Positions 22,264 through 32,804 of a stretch of DNA of 64,000 nt are shown here, piece after piece; position 1 is the first letter of the stretch; every line of letters begins with the position of its first letter. The notes beneath the pieces are model-generated. The model did not search any database and was not told the origin of the DNA. It saw only the letters and a program-made list of their open reading frames with translations. The position numbers were made by a program, and so were the translations under genes. The stretch is from Chinchilla lanigera. Taxonomy: Eukaryota > Chordata > Mammalia > Rodentia > Chinchillidae. The stretch covers positions 4,202,701-4,266,700 of the forward strand of contig NW_004955517.1 in NCBI RefSeq assembly GCF_000276665.1. The letters run 5' to 3'.

Positions 22264-22399
22264 AAAAGCCCACCAGTGGGGCTGGGGATTTAGCTCAGCG
22301 GCAAAAGCGCCTGCCTGGCAAGCGCAAGGTCGTGAGTTCGGTTCCCGGTACTGGAGAAAAACCAAAAAAAAACAAAAAACAAAAAAAAAAGCCCACCAG
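22264..22399 (+). mobile_element. Young ID SINE with perfect target-site duplication
   Basis: The body starts 'ggggctggggatttagctca' at 22278 and continues 'gcgcctgcctggcaagcgca', 'aggtcgtgagttcggttccc', with an interrupted poly-A tail. The 13-bp string aaaagcccaccag occurs before it (22264-22276) and after it (22387-22399). It is nearly identical to the elements at 45386 and 57882, implying a recently active ID subfamily. Confidence 0.92.
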
Positions 22400-22594
22400 C
22401 AAGGAAGCCTTATAAAACTGACAGTAAGCTCATATGAGAAATGACCGTGTGGTTAGGATTTTTTTTAATAAATACATATTTCAGATACCAACTTGTGGTC
22501 TTTACAAATACATGTGCGCGTAGCATGCCCGCAGTAGGAGGAATTTAGTGATGCTACAGTACGTGCAAGAACTACATGATAAAGTCTGTGTAGA

Positions 22595-23035
22595 TGTTAA
22601 TTGGTTGTGTCAACTTGAGAGTTTTAGAAGCTTCACTAAATCGGCTTGGCAATTCTACTCCCTAGGGTGGATCATCACCTAGATGACATAAAAGGGAAAT
22701 GAGGAAGGACAGAGGGGCTTCCTTCCTTTGGGAGAGCTCCAGTCTTCACCTTCAGTTTGGACTTCGTCTCCTGGCTTATAGAACCGACGCTTTGGCTTCC
22801 ACCTTGGATCCTTCAGCCTTCCAGTGTAGACTCATCACAGACGCATCGGCCTCCTGATACATACCTGCGGGGACGCTGCAGTGAACTCCAGACCTCGGAC
22901 TGGATCCTTCGGTCTCCAGTGTGCAGACGCCCTCTGCACGCTTCCTCATCGACTCTGCTGTAAGCCAACCTGGTAATTTGTAATTTCTTACCTTGTACAT
23001 TTGTATATCTTGTGTTGCATCTGTTTCCTCTTCTC
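22595..23035 (+). repeat. Old interspersed repeat, longest copy of the family at 1-290
   Basis: It starts 'tgttaattggttgtgtcaac', the wording of a common mammalian repeat. It continues through 'gggtggatcatcacctagat', 'gagagctccagtcttcacct', 'tggatccttcggtctccagt' and ends 'ttacatttg'-like. The right 280 bases align with 1-290. Class not assigned. Confidence 0.55.
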
Positions 23036-23064
23036 AGGAAAGCGCCTTCAGTGCCACAGTTTTT

Positions 23065-23258
23065 GTTACTGTTTTGCAGTACTGAGGTTTGAACCCCCAG
23101 CCTTCACACAGCACTACATCCCCATCTCTCTTGTTCTTCATTTTGAGACAGGTTCTCACTCAAACTAAGCTGCACAGGCGGGGCTTGAACTTGTGATCCT
23201 CCTGCCTCAGACTCCCACAGTGCTGGGGTTAAAGGTGTGTCCCACCTGGCTTCGAAGT
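23065..23258 (-). repeat. B1-dID dimeric SINE
   Basis: On the plus strand the reversed ID half ('actgaggtttgaacccccag', 'actacatccccat') comes first. The reversed B1 half follows ('tgagacaggttctcactcaa', 'gcttgaacttgtgatcctcc', 'tgcctcagactcccacagtg'). Confidence 0.75.
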
Positions 23259-23417
23259 GTCAGTTTTAACAACACACAGTTATATTCCAAACAGCTCAAC
23301 CCCATATCGATTATGCCACAGAATATTCATGAAACGTTTCCTTAAATCCTAACTCTACCCTTGCCAACCCACACTCATTTGCTCACTCCCCCTGACACTT
23401 TTCAACTAGGGACATCT

Positions 23418-23545
23418 TATCTGTCACCATGTATTAAAGTCAAAATGGATCAAAGTTCTAAATATTAAAGCAAACATTTCATCTGCTGATAGATAAAATA
23501 GGTAAAACTCTTGAAGACAGAGGCCTAGGCAAGCATTTTCACAAA
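23418..23545 (+). repeat. L1 ORF2-derived fragment, downstream part
   Basis: 'caccatgtattaaagtcaaa' and 'atggatcaaagttctaaata' match the L1 ORF2 3' stretch '..caccatgtacaaaactcaa..atggatcaaagacctaaa..'. The frame is broken. It stands before the segment that should precede it. Confidence 0.6.
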
Positions 23546-23768
23546 AGACACGTGGATCAAAGGAACAGAAAAGACACTGCAGAAACCATTCCAGGCCCAT
23601 TCAGCTATCTCGTCTTTGACAAAGGGGCCAAAATCAAACACTGGGGGAATGACAGCCTCTTTAATGAATGGTGCTAGAGACACTGGCTGTCCACATGCAG
23701 AAGATTGAATGTAGACCCCTATCCCTCACCATGCACTAAACTAAAATCAAAATGAACTAGGGATGTCT
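23546..23768 (+). repeat. L1 ORF2-derived fragment, upstream part
   Basis: 'gtggatcaaaggaacagaaa', 'tttgacaaaggggccaaaat', 'ctttaatgaatggtgctaga' and 'cctatccctcaccatgcact' follow the L1 ORF2 order. In an intact L1 this part lies 5' of the fragment at 23418-23545. Both are plus-oriented. Confidence 0.65.
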
Positions 23769-23991
23769 TTATTAAAAGTAATGTATATTTAATAAAGCAA
23801 CTTAAATCTCAAAACTGACTCTGTACATTATATAATCAATAGCATCTTTCATTACAAGGACTGTATACTTGACAAAAGAGCTAGCAGAAAAGTATCCTCT
23901 GAGCTACACCACTACAACTAGGAAGAAGGCATGCTGGCTACAGAATTCATCTTATCTGCACAGGAAATGTCTGACTAAAAACTGTCTTGAG

Positions 23992-24140
23992 GCCCGGTGC
24001 GGTGGTACACATCTGTAATCCCAGCACCAGGGAGGCTGAGGCAGGAGGATCATGAGTTCAAGGCTAGCCTCGGCTACAAAGTGAGTTCAAGGCCAGCCTG
24101 AACTGCACAGTAAGACTCTGTCTCAAGAAGACCGCTCCCC
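23992..24140 (+). repeat. B1-type SINE with internal duplicated block
   Basis: The usual B1 body ('catctgtaatcccagcacca', 'gaggctgaggcaggaggatc') is followed by 'gagttcaaggctagcctcgg' and a second related block 'gagttcaaggccagcctgaa'. The end is 'agactctgtctcaag'. The extra block recurs in the copies at 24187 and 52171, so it marks a local B1 subfamily. Confidence 0.9.
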
Positions 24141-24186
24141 CCGCAAAAGAGTACACATCTTGAATAGTCAATAACTAAAAAACAAA

Positions 24187-24432
24187 GTCAGGCATGGTGA
24201 TGCATACCTGTAACTCCAGCACTCGGGAGGCTGAGGCAGGAGGATTGTTATGAGTTCGAGGCCAGCCTGGGCCAAGGCCTGAGCTCAAGGCCAGCCTGCA
24301 CTGTGTAGTAAAACCCTGTCTCAAAAAAAAAAAACTAAAAAACAAAAGGCTGGACATGTGTTAACATTGGACAGTGTTAAAGCATTTGCCTAGAAAGTAT
24401 GGGGGTGTGGGTTTGATGCTCAGCACCTCAAA
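24187..24432 (+). repeat. B1 with internal duplication followed by ID-like unit
   Basis: The B1 part runs to 'aaaaccctgtctcaaaa' near 24330. It contains both 'gagttcgaggccagcctggg' and 'gagctcaaggccagcctgca'. Beyond the A-rich linker, 'aaagcatttgcctagaaagt' and 'gtgggtttgatgctcagcac' form an ID-like half. Confidence 0.75.
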
Positions 24433-24819
24433 ATCAAGAACAAAAGTCAAGTCAAACTCTGAAATACCAAATTAATGGCTAAAATGCTGTTGGACCCTGC
24501 AGAGTACTGGATTCAGGGGTGGCACAGAACAGATATCCTTACTCCAAAGAACCTCCTTGCTCTCAGAGGAAGCAAGCCGAGATCTAGAAATGACCAAATT
24601 AAACAGCAGAGGTCCCGGGTAACCAGGCCCACACATCGCAGTGTTCTTGGGACATCAGGGAGCCACCAGCCAAGGCAGGAAATAGTATTCTTTAAATTTT
24701 GAAGTAAGATTGTATAGTACAACAAGCATCCAAGCAGCTCAAAGGAACAGACAATGAAAAGGAGGTCTCCTCCTCAAGTTACATCTGGTAACAGGTCTGG
24801 ATCATACCAAAGACAATAA

Positions 24820-24922
24820 AAAACGGGAGGGAGAAAGAGGGGGAAGGGCACGGAGGGGAAAGAAGGGAGTGGGGGCAGAGGGAGGGAACAGGAGGGGAAG
24901 AGGAAGGGCAGTGGCACAAGGA
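24820..24922. repeat. Purine-rich (GGGA/GGAA)-type low-complexity tract
   Basis: About 100 bases almost entirely A and G on the plus strand. Such tracts can form triplex or other non-B DNA, but nothing here shows that they do. Confidence 0.85.
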
Positions 24923-24959
24923 GGCTGAAACAAACAAAAGGTACCCTGTCTATTTTGTT

Positions 24960-25360
24960 ACTCAACAGACACACTGGAAATCATTCTACAGCAACACAGA
25001 GCTGCCTCTTCTGTAAATGGCTACACAGTGCCTCATACACAAATATGTTGTAGTTACAAATTCCTTAAGCACGCATAGGTAGGTTAATTCTCACGCTATT
25101 CCAACGACTGATGTAATCCCTTCCTCTGTACAGGAAGTCAATGCTGACGTGACAGTGTTTCAACGGATAAATCCCCACAAGTGGCACTGCTGACCCAAAA
25201 GGTACGCCCACTTCTACCCTGTGTGAAACTGAGGGAGTGCCTCTCAAAGACGGCGGAACGAAATACGTACGCCCACTGACGCGGCCGGATGCTAGCGGGA
25301 GGCACGCAATGAAGTCCTCCAGCCAGAACCTTACCAACTCGGGCTTTTCTCAAACGTGCT
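24960..25360 (-). repeat. L1M-type LINE 3' fragment with unusually many CpGs
   Basis: On the plus strand 'aaatggctacacagtgcctc', 'ggataaatccccacaagtgg', 'cactgctgacccaaaaggta' and 'cgcccactgacgc' follow the antisense 3' end of an old L1 ('..gataaattcctagaagtggaattgctgggtcaaaggg..'). Positions 25204-25308 contain roughly eleven CpG dinucleotides, unusual for so old an element. Confidence 0.55.
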
Positions 25361-25404
25361 CACCCTTGCGAATGACCATGAGGAAACGATGTTGTCTCAT
25401 TCTG

Positions 25405-25428
25405 GTTTTTATTTATTTATTTATTTTA
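25405..25428. repeat. (TTTA)n short microsatellite
   Basis: About five copies of ATTT. Confidence 0.85.
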
Positions 25429-25429
25429 G

Positions 25430-26540
25430 GACAACCTGTTACTCGAATGGCCTCTTAGCAGCCACAGTCTTGGTATTTCTGACACTCACGGAGCCTTCCT
25501 GAACTGGCCTCTCGCCTACCTGTGCCCTAAGACTACCTGACCCTAGCTTCATCTCTGTGATAGCTTCAGCCATGCCTGAAAGGAGGAATCGGCCTTTCTG
25601 TGCCCAGGGATCTTAGCACACGTTCTGCCCTCTACCGACCATGCTGCTCCCTCTGCCCCACAGATGGTGGACCCTCAAGCGCCACCAAACAACGCCCGAC
25701 CAACTCAAACGCCATGTGCTCCCCAGCCTCACCTTTCTCACAGCCTCTGCACAGAGCAGGCCAGACTCAGCCTTCATTCTGTCTTCCTGCCTCACCGCAG
25801 CACCTGCACTGAGCACCCCGTGTCCCTCCCTGGAGTAGTGAGCCCACCTTGCTAAGGCTCTAGGGACCACTCATCAGCACCAAGTCCAGCCACACAATGG
25901 ACAGAAAATGCCTGCTCAATCTAATGGACACTGGCTAATGGACATCATTGACGTGAACATATACTCAATTACAGCACATTACCTAGGCATGTAACCGCAA
26001 GAGTGCGAAGCACAGAAAACAGAGCACGCTTCCAAGAGCACAGACACCTCAGGGGTACTAAGCGGAAGCACTGGAATTCTCTCTTACATAAAATATATCA
26101 TTTCTCATCACAAAACCTAATGGAAACATAAAAATCATTTATTCTAACAAGATCGGGATGGGTATTAAATTTACAGTTTCTCGTGTATTAATCATTTCTA
26201 CATCCTGCTAAATAGCTGGGCCTTAATATGATGCCTGCCTCTCCATAAAACCGAAACATCTGATGGAATGAATGGGAAAATTGCATTTTTTAATATGCTT
26301 CCACTGTTAATCTTTTTTTCATTTTTATTCCAAGAAATGACAATCAATTAATAAGAATTCAAACTCTCCCATCACATCCAACTGCTATAAAAACAACTGT
26401 CATTACCAGGGCTGGGAAGATATTAAAGAAGAAAATGTACGATGCACCCAAAAAGGTGAATATATGCCTGCGTAGAAGTAGCTCACTTTTGCTGTGAATT
26501 TCTCAATTCTGCTCATTTCCACACGTAGTAAATAGCAGCA
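25430..26540. other. Unique tract, AT-rich from 25920 on
   Basis: No gene was recognised. 25600-25870 has overlapping frames in four phases, typical of a GC-richer patch. 26080-26420 is AT-rich and repeat-free, with motifs such as 'caatcaattaataagaatt'. It could be conserved non-coding DNA, which cannot be tested here. Confidence 0.4.
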
Positions 26541-26544
26541 GCTA

Positions 26545-26765
26545 ATATCCATCCAACACGTGCCATTGGCTGTACTTGTCTTTTTTGTGCACTATTTCAT
26601 AAATATATGAACTCTATAGAGTTTGGTAATTCTGTTACTCACACTTTATAGCTGAAAAACACCAGCTGACAACTTACTACAAGAATGTATTGCTAGTAAG
26701 TTGTGCCACGAAGACTGGAACACCGATTTGCTCAATCCTGTGGGGCATGCAAATCTGTAAAATGT
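26545..26765 (+). repeat. MIR SINE
   Basis: 'gcactatttcataaatatat', 'ctgttactcacactttatag', 'ctgaaaaacaccagctgaca' and 'gctagtaagttgtgccacga' follow the MIR 3' half ('..tttacagatgaggaaactgag..', '..gctagtaagtggcagag..'). Confidence 0.55.
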
Positions 26766-26769
26766 TCTT

Positions 26770-27410
26770 TGCAACTTAATGTGTAACATCAAACTTTCTA
26801 AACCATTAATTGGCACCACTCGTACTAAAGACTAGGTGAAGCCTTAAGGAGATACCATATGGTAGCAGAAGAAAAATTCAGTACTTAGCATGTGTCATTC
26901 ACTAGTTAGCATTGGAATGCACTCAAAAATAATATACGCAAATACAGTGTGGAACACTCATCTTTTCATTTTACTTACCTCGCGCGCTCTCCACACAGTA
27001 AAACGTATTTATCTGTGACACGAACATCCCTTTCCGTTCCTCCATCAGTTTTTTTCTTACGAGTCAGGGTTCAGGCACAAGTCCTCATTATGTAACATGA
27101 CCTACCGTACCTACCCAACTGTGGGAAAGCCGCACACGCTGTCTAAAGTATTAACATCTTCCTGAAATACCTGGTGCTACCTACCATCTGTTCTTGATAA
27201 GAAACAAAATGGTGGCCTCAGGTAAAGCATTGTCTCTATTACTAACTTTTTGGGATATTTTCCCAGCATGTGTACACTATAGTATATAAATATATTGTCA
27301 CTGTATGAGATCATGACAAGATACAGCTGTCAAAGCAGCACAATGCCCACCCTTTGCCCCCTTTCACCCAATGCTTCCCCTGCCCTTGAAGGGACATAAT
27401 TTCATTCGTA
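26770..27410. other. Unassigned tract with a strong minus-strand splice donor
   Basis: Otherwise unremarkable and AT-rich. A donor-like site on the minus strand at 26979/26978 is discussed as a finding. Confidence 0.4.
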
Positions 27411-27414
27411 CCTT

Positions 27415-27740
27415 TCAGTTATTTTTCAAAATGATTACACAAACAAATACAGAGGTATGCATAGACATGTAGGCTGGTCCTGATGCTGAGTTATAAACCA
27501 CAAATAGGATCATAATCCAATGTGCATATCATTCTGCATCTTGCTTTCATCATTCAGACCACTCCATGTCTTTCCGTATCAGCATGCAAAGACTTTTAAC
27601 ATTTGATGGTGCCTAATATTCCACATTTTGGACAAGCCATATATTATTTAACCATTCCTCCACTGACAGATTACATGGTGGTTTTATTCTGTCTATGTAA
27701 AAACACAGCAATTCCTTCCAAAAATCAATCATACTCTGTG
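27415..27740 (-). repeat. L1M-type LINE 3' fragment
   Basis: 'cattctgcatcttgctttca', 'gcctaatattccacattttg' and 'tatattatttaaccattcct' are the antisense of an old L1 3' region ('..aatattccattgtatggatg..tttatttaaccattcc..'). Confidence 0.6.
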
Positions 27741-27744
27741 CCGT

Positions 27745-28400
27745 TTCATCTGAGAGATGTAAAGAAACAATAACATGCCTTTCGAGGAAGACAGCTCTGA
27801 GATCTAAAACTGTCTGGCTTTGAGCGTAACGTCTATTAATTTCCTTGGGAAAAAAAAAAAATCCTCTCTAGCAAAAGCCTGACACAAGCTCAAAAGCCAA
27901 CAGAGGGTTGCTGTTATTCAAAGAGCTTTGTTTCTGGCCAGACACTGAAAAGGGCGTTTCAAAGAGAACAGGAGCCAACTTCCAAAAAGTGTGAGTGAAC
28001 AGATGATTTCTCATAGGATATGGAATCTATAAGCGCCACAATGCTGGCCTCAACGCCTGATGAAGGCGAGCAAGGATGACTGCGTGCTGGAGGGAGGCAA
28101 TCTTTACCAATCTGCCTGTTCATACAACTGCCTTCCGCTCTTTGTCATAGTTCTTCTGTTTTGCGCATCTCACACGTCTAAGAAAAGAAAACAAAGCGCA
28201 CAGGGTCCTTAGAAGAGCTGCTGTCTATAATACAAGTCCTCATCAAGTATGGGGACAATTAACCATGTGCCTCTGTCCTGGAGAGCACAGCAAGAAACGT
28301 TCAGGATGCAATGTGATGCTGCCCCTTGGGGAATCTCTGGCATCTCACTCTCCCATCTCCAGTTTAGCAGCCTTGAGGAATCCTGAGTCCCCCGCCCACC
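27745..28400. other. Unassigned non-coding tract
   Basis: Nothing was recognised. It would be intron 3' of the candidate exon at 28414 if that exon is real. Confidence 0.4.
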
Positions 28401-28413
28401 CAAGAAGTCCTAC

Positions 28414-28557
28414 AGCAATCACAGGAATCTCTGCGTTTGCATTCCGAGCCATCTGCTGCACACAACGCGAGCTGGTCACATTGTCACAGCCGGTGAAGTC
28501 CACTGGCTGGTTGGGGATGATGCCACAATGAAGTCTGGTAAAGTTCTCACTGATCAC
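28414..28557 (-). CDS. Candidate internal coding exon of an unrecognised gene
   Basis: On the minus strand a pyrimidine-rich acceptor ('ccttccctgtgctag') is followed by 48 open codons to a possible GT donor at 28413-28412. Alternative donors would end the exon at 28400 or 28423. With the 28414 end the exon is 144 bases, in frame at both ends. The peptide starts VISENFTRLHCG and continues through PVDFTGC and NVTSSRCVQQMARN. It has three cysteines and two N-glycosylation sequons (NFT, NVT), as expected of a lumenal or extracellular region. Codons favour C or G in the third position. No mobile element overlaps. I do not recognise the protein. Chance is a real alternative, because one frame of this length stays open fairly often. 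Confidence 0.35.
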
Positions 28558-28559
28558 CT

Positions 28560-30477
28560 AGCACAGGGAAGGCCTGGGATGGCGCCCAGAGGAAGAGAAC
28601 AGCGGAAGCAGAGGACACCATGAGCAGAACAGTGAGAGGCTAGAAGGTCTGCCTGTTGTCCGATGGTCCTTTCAGTGAGGGGCTTTCCTTTCAGAGCAGC
28701 TGAAAGGGACAGTACATCAAGCCCCACTGACGCTTATTCATTGAAAATTTTCAGACTAGAAGCTGAGACTCCCAAAATGCTCCCAGCAGTAAATAAATAG
28801 AAACTGATTAATATCTCAATTTCTCTGATCAACTAACTTTCATGGTGTGTATAAGCGAGCTCTAAATGAGACAGACTTCTGTTTTCTCATCATGGTTATC
28901 CTACTAGCTTCTCCTCTTCATTTCTTGGGAGAATTATTCACCCATAACAAGGTTAAGACTAGAAGTCAGCATGGTAGTTAACCCGGGCCACGAGGAAATG
29001 CAACTGAGAGAAGCAGATTTATGCAAATTCATTTCCACAGCCCACATTTGCCCTTGCCACTCAGCTTTGGTGCCTAGATTTCCAAAGACACCGTAGGTTC
29101 AGATCAATAGTAGAGATTCCTACTGTGGGCCAGCCTGCTACTGTGTCTATGACTATGCCCTGGAAAAGAGATGGTTGCTTGTTTATTTTGCGTGCTTTGG
29201 AAAGGCTCCTTCTGAAGTCATGCGGCAACCATGTGTCTCACACGTGCCTCAGTCTACGTTTTGTTAGACCGTCAATAAATACACATCCAGTTTCACTGAA
29301 AATACTTTTAGACGTTTTCTATAACAGAATAAATACGTTTGTGCACGTGCACACAGGTGTGAATGTATATACTTTCAACTCTTTATTATAAATGACAATA
29401 CGAGAGCCATTACACAAATCATCCTCCAAGCACGTCGTTCCAAGGGTCTAATCCTCTCTGGATGATATTAAGGATCTTTGCTACAGGAGCCCCAACTATG
29501 AAATGCAAAAATATGTTCTGCTTAGGGAAACAGTAAAAGCCATTTACATTCCTAGAACTCAAAGTCCCAGCAATGAATCAGCATGGTAAAAACAGTCCCA
29601 AAGCAGAAGTCAAGATGCCTGGACTCTGTAAGGTCTGATTCACAAACACGGACTCCTAACCAAGTACAGGTCCACCGCCAAACTTCCTCAAACTCTGCCT
29701 TCGCTGCCAGGTGAAAGGTCCCACTGGACAGTTAGGACATCACCTCTGATGTGCTGAGAAGACAGGATAAATACGAATATGGCAAGTGAGTCAAGGTCAT
29801 GTTATCCTATCTAAGCTTCTGCTACAGACAAGGCACATAAAGCAACCCAGAGGAAGAAAGTTGGGGTCTGGCAGTATTCACCACAGCCTAAGCAATGACC
29901 CAGAAACAGAGAAAGGACACAGAATTTCAAGCAGTAGCAGACAAGGGCACAGACAACTGAATTTTGCAAACATACACATGAAGTCCTTTTTTTATGGAAA
30001 ACACAAGCGGGTGGCGGGATACTGGCTCCTTTCTTTAGACTTAGCTGCCCAAATCCAGCCCAGTGAGGGGCCAGATTAGACTGCTCCAATCCACCAAAGA
30101 GCTCCAGAACAGAGAGAAACTCGAAGCGCTTTCCTGCCGAGCAGCTAATCACCGACAAAGCTGAGACCTGCTGCCACAGCTGGTGGCTTCTGAGTCTCCA
30201 GAAAAAGATGGAGGCAACAGAGAAAAGAGGGCTTTGATAAGCTCTGGCTTTATGGACTTGCAACTCCTACAAGATCCCCAGCAGGGATGACAAATGTCGG
30301 GACACAGTCTTGGCTGCCTTGGGGAGCAGCTTCCAGGGTTGGTCAGCAAGAAACCTTTGTTTGCTTAAGGACCAACATTTTTCCAGGGTGACACCTGTCT
30401 AAATCCTAGTCCCTACCTAACTAACCCCTGTAAATAATATAAATGGGGCTGGAGACATGCATTTCCCCAGAGAAGGG

Positions 30478-30478
<1 letters not shown>
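28560..30478. other. Repeat-poor tract
   Basis: No gene was recognised. An octamer-like 'atgcaaattcat' stands near 29023. A plus-strand splice-like segment (about 29711-29789) has stops in all frames and was set aside. Confidence 0.4.
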
Positions 30479-30479
<1 letters not shown>

Positions 30480-30510
<31 letters not shown>

Positions 30511-30561
30511 TGTGTGTGTGTCTGTGTGTGTGTCTGTGTGTGTGTCTGTGTGTGTGTGTCA
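30480..30561. repeat. (TG)n microsatellite with 12-bp higher-order period
   Basis: A pure TG run is followed by TG blocks interrupted by C at 30510, 30522, 30534, 30546 and 30560, so most of the right half repeats a 12-base unit. Confidence 0.95.
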
Positions 30562-31680
30562 GTGTGGAAATAACATCCCTGCTTGGCAACACCCCTTCCC
30601 TGACAACAACCTGAACAGAACTGAGGTGGAGAAAGTGATGTCAGCCACAACTCAGGAAAGTCAGACCCCAGAGGAGAAGGAGCTCGGTGGGTGTGTCTCC
30701 AAACCACATAATTATGGGCTTCTGCTGAAAAGCTACTTGCAGAAGCTGGGCATCCAATTCTTCCAGAGGCACCTCTAAGCTTCCCACACCCCTATCAACA
30801 TAATGGCATGTGATTAGACTGTCTTATTCTGTTAGCCCTTTCACAGACATGGAAACAAAAAAAGTCATAATCCTATCATAAAGCTGTCATCTTCTGAGGG
30901 TTATTTAACAAATTGATTTCCCAAAAAGGAGCAGGTATTGCTGCACATTTATATACCACCCCCACAAATGTTTCTCTATGTGAATGCAAATTGGCCTCTG
31001 AAGAATTTGTCTAATGTGTTAATAAAAAGATTTCTATGACCAGGAAAGCTACAAAGTCCTACTTAAAAAATAATTCACGCTTTCCCAGCTCCTCATTCTT
31101 TTGCATACTTTTGTATAAATAGAAAAGTTAACAGTTTCGTTTTCATTGCAATCATTAGCTTTGGGAGGAAGAAACCCCGGTATCAACCAGTAACTTTGAA
31201 GAGCGTCCACAGATCCACATCTAGCCAGGCTCCCTAATGTCTGCACCCAGAGTCCATGTACAGCCCTAACAGAGGCATCTGGACAGCGGCCTCCTGGCAG
31301 TACTGCCCAGAAGCAGCACCAATGCTCGCCACACAGATGCATGCTGGCTGTCACCTGCACGGCACACACCCGCCACTGCCCGCTGCCATCTGCAAGCCAC
31401 TGGCCAACGACAAAGGACCCATCTGAAGTTCTGCTTAAGGCCCCAGTGTAAATTCTGCAGAGATCAGATACAATCTTCAAATCAAACCATTCCCAACATT
31501 TCCTTCAGCTTTGGTGCAAATTTCCTAGGCGTTTTCCCTTCCAACTGGAAATAAATAGATACTACACTTTTTCTCATTTCAGGGTAGCTACTGCCTAACT
31601 GGTAAATGATACATGAGCTGTTCTTCCTGGTTTATCAATGGCCAATGGCTGATTCATGTTTCTTAGCTTGTTTTCAGGAT
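30562..31680. other. Unassigned tract
   Basis: 30760-30860 ('cccacacccctatcaacata') faintly recalls an antisense L1 3' end. Nothing else was recognised. The 143-codon minus frame at 31049-31480 has no recognisable domain. Confidence 0.4.
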
Positions 31681-31687
31681 TCCTGTC

Positions 31688-32045
31688 TTGGTTACTTTTC
31701 TCTCGTTGCTGGGACAAAATACCTGACGCCCAAAATGAAGGAAGGAAAGGTTTATTTCGCTTACAATTCGTGGAAGTTTCAGTCCGTACTTGGCAGATTA
31801 TAAGGCAGAGTGGCACATGGCAAAGAGCTACAGCTCAGGGCAGCAGAACGCAGCTAAGCCACAAGCACACACCAGGGCCGAATGGGGGAGGAATGTCCTC
31901 AAGCACTCTTTTCCCCTCCCTTACATATGCAAACTATCCACCCCAGGGCGGGTGTAGCTCTCAAACCCACAATTATTCAACTCTAAAAGCCTGCGCCATG
32001 GTCGCATGAGGCTTTGGAGGGGACACACAGACATAAACCATAACA
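31688..32045 (-). repeat. MaLR-type LTR, copy 2 of 3
   Basis: 'gttacttttctctcgttgct', 'gggacaaaatacctgacgcc', 'aaggtttatttcgcttacaa', 'ggaagtttcagtccgtact' and the end 'gaggggacacacagacataa' parallel the copy at 20665 and the antisense MaLR plan. Solo LTR. Confidence 0.6.
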
Positions 32046-32329
32046 ATTCCTTTGCTGAGCTTATTTTCTAATTGATAATAATGCATGCGTGTATGATAAG
32101 AATCAAGGCCAAAGGCAGAAAAGATGGCCAGCAGAAACCACATTTTCTGCCATCTCTCCCCACACCTCCCAATGGTCTTCCTGTGTGCATCCCATAAAAA
32201 ACAGCCTGATCTCGATACTACTGTACACCTAGCCCACCTCGATTAGCAAGGCATCTGGGGAAATGCAGATATAGATATGTGGATACATACGTAGTAAACA
32301 TATGTATCTGTTCATAGGGAGATCTTTTG

Positions 32330-32620
32330 CTAATTGTAACAGCTGCACATATGCCATTCGTTAGCAAACACAATTTATTAAAACTGCCCCAATTAATGGG
32401 CTGTCTGGTTACTTCCAACTTTTTCCAAATTGAAATGCTGCTATAATAAATAACCTTGACATAGTCATTTTGCAGTTGTTGACACGTACATCGTAGGTTA
32501 AGCATCTCGGGCGCAGAGTTGCCAGATCAAAGGGTATGTGCATGTGTAATTGTGACAGGCGCGGCCTAGGCCCTGCACGGGAACTCTACCAGTGCACGGT
32601 CCCCAGCAGTGACTTCTAAG
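32330..32620 (-). repeat. L1M-type LINE 3' fragment
   Basis: 'aattaatgggctgtctggtt', 'acttccaactttttccaaat', 'gctgctataataaataacct' and 'gttgccagatcaaagggtat' are a clear antisense copy of an old L1 3' end ('..ggttgtttccaattttttgc..ataaataacgctgcaatgaac..'). Confidence 0.75.
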
Positions 32621-32804
32621 ATGACTCTTTCTCCATGCTGAATAGCTATTAATGGCAGGGTCCAATTCTAACCAGCCATTAGCTCTGACACAGAGAAGGA
32701 TGAGACGTAACAGAGGGTGGACACGGGGCAAAGTCTCCTTCCATCGTTCTCTAACTCCCAGCGCTACCTGCCTCTCCCAGCAGAGCAATTCTGATGACAG
32801 GCCT

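Noticed and set aside
22278..22350. tRNA-like sequence
   Set aside because: It has the Pol III A and B boxes of an ID SINE, but also a poly-A tail and target-site duplication. It is a retroposon, not a tRNA gene.
29711..29789. Plus-strand exon-like segment with strong acceptor
   Set aside because: All frames have stops and the donor ('gcaa|gtgagt') lacks the usual G before GT. One of many decoys expected in 64 kb.
30443..30778. 111-codon frame rich in Cys/Val
   Set aside because: Translation of the TG microsatellite.
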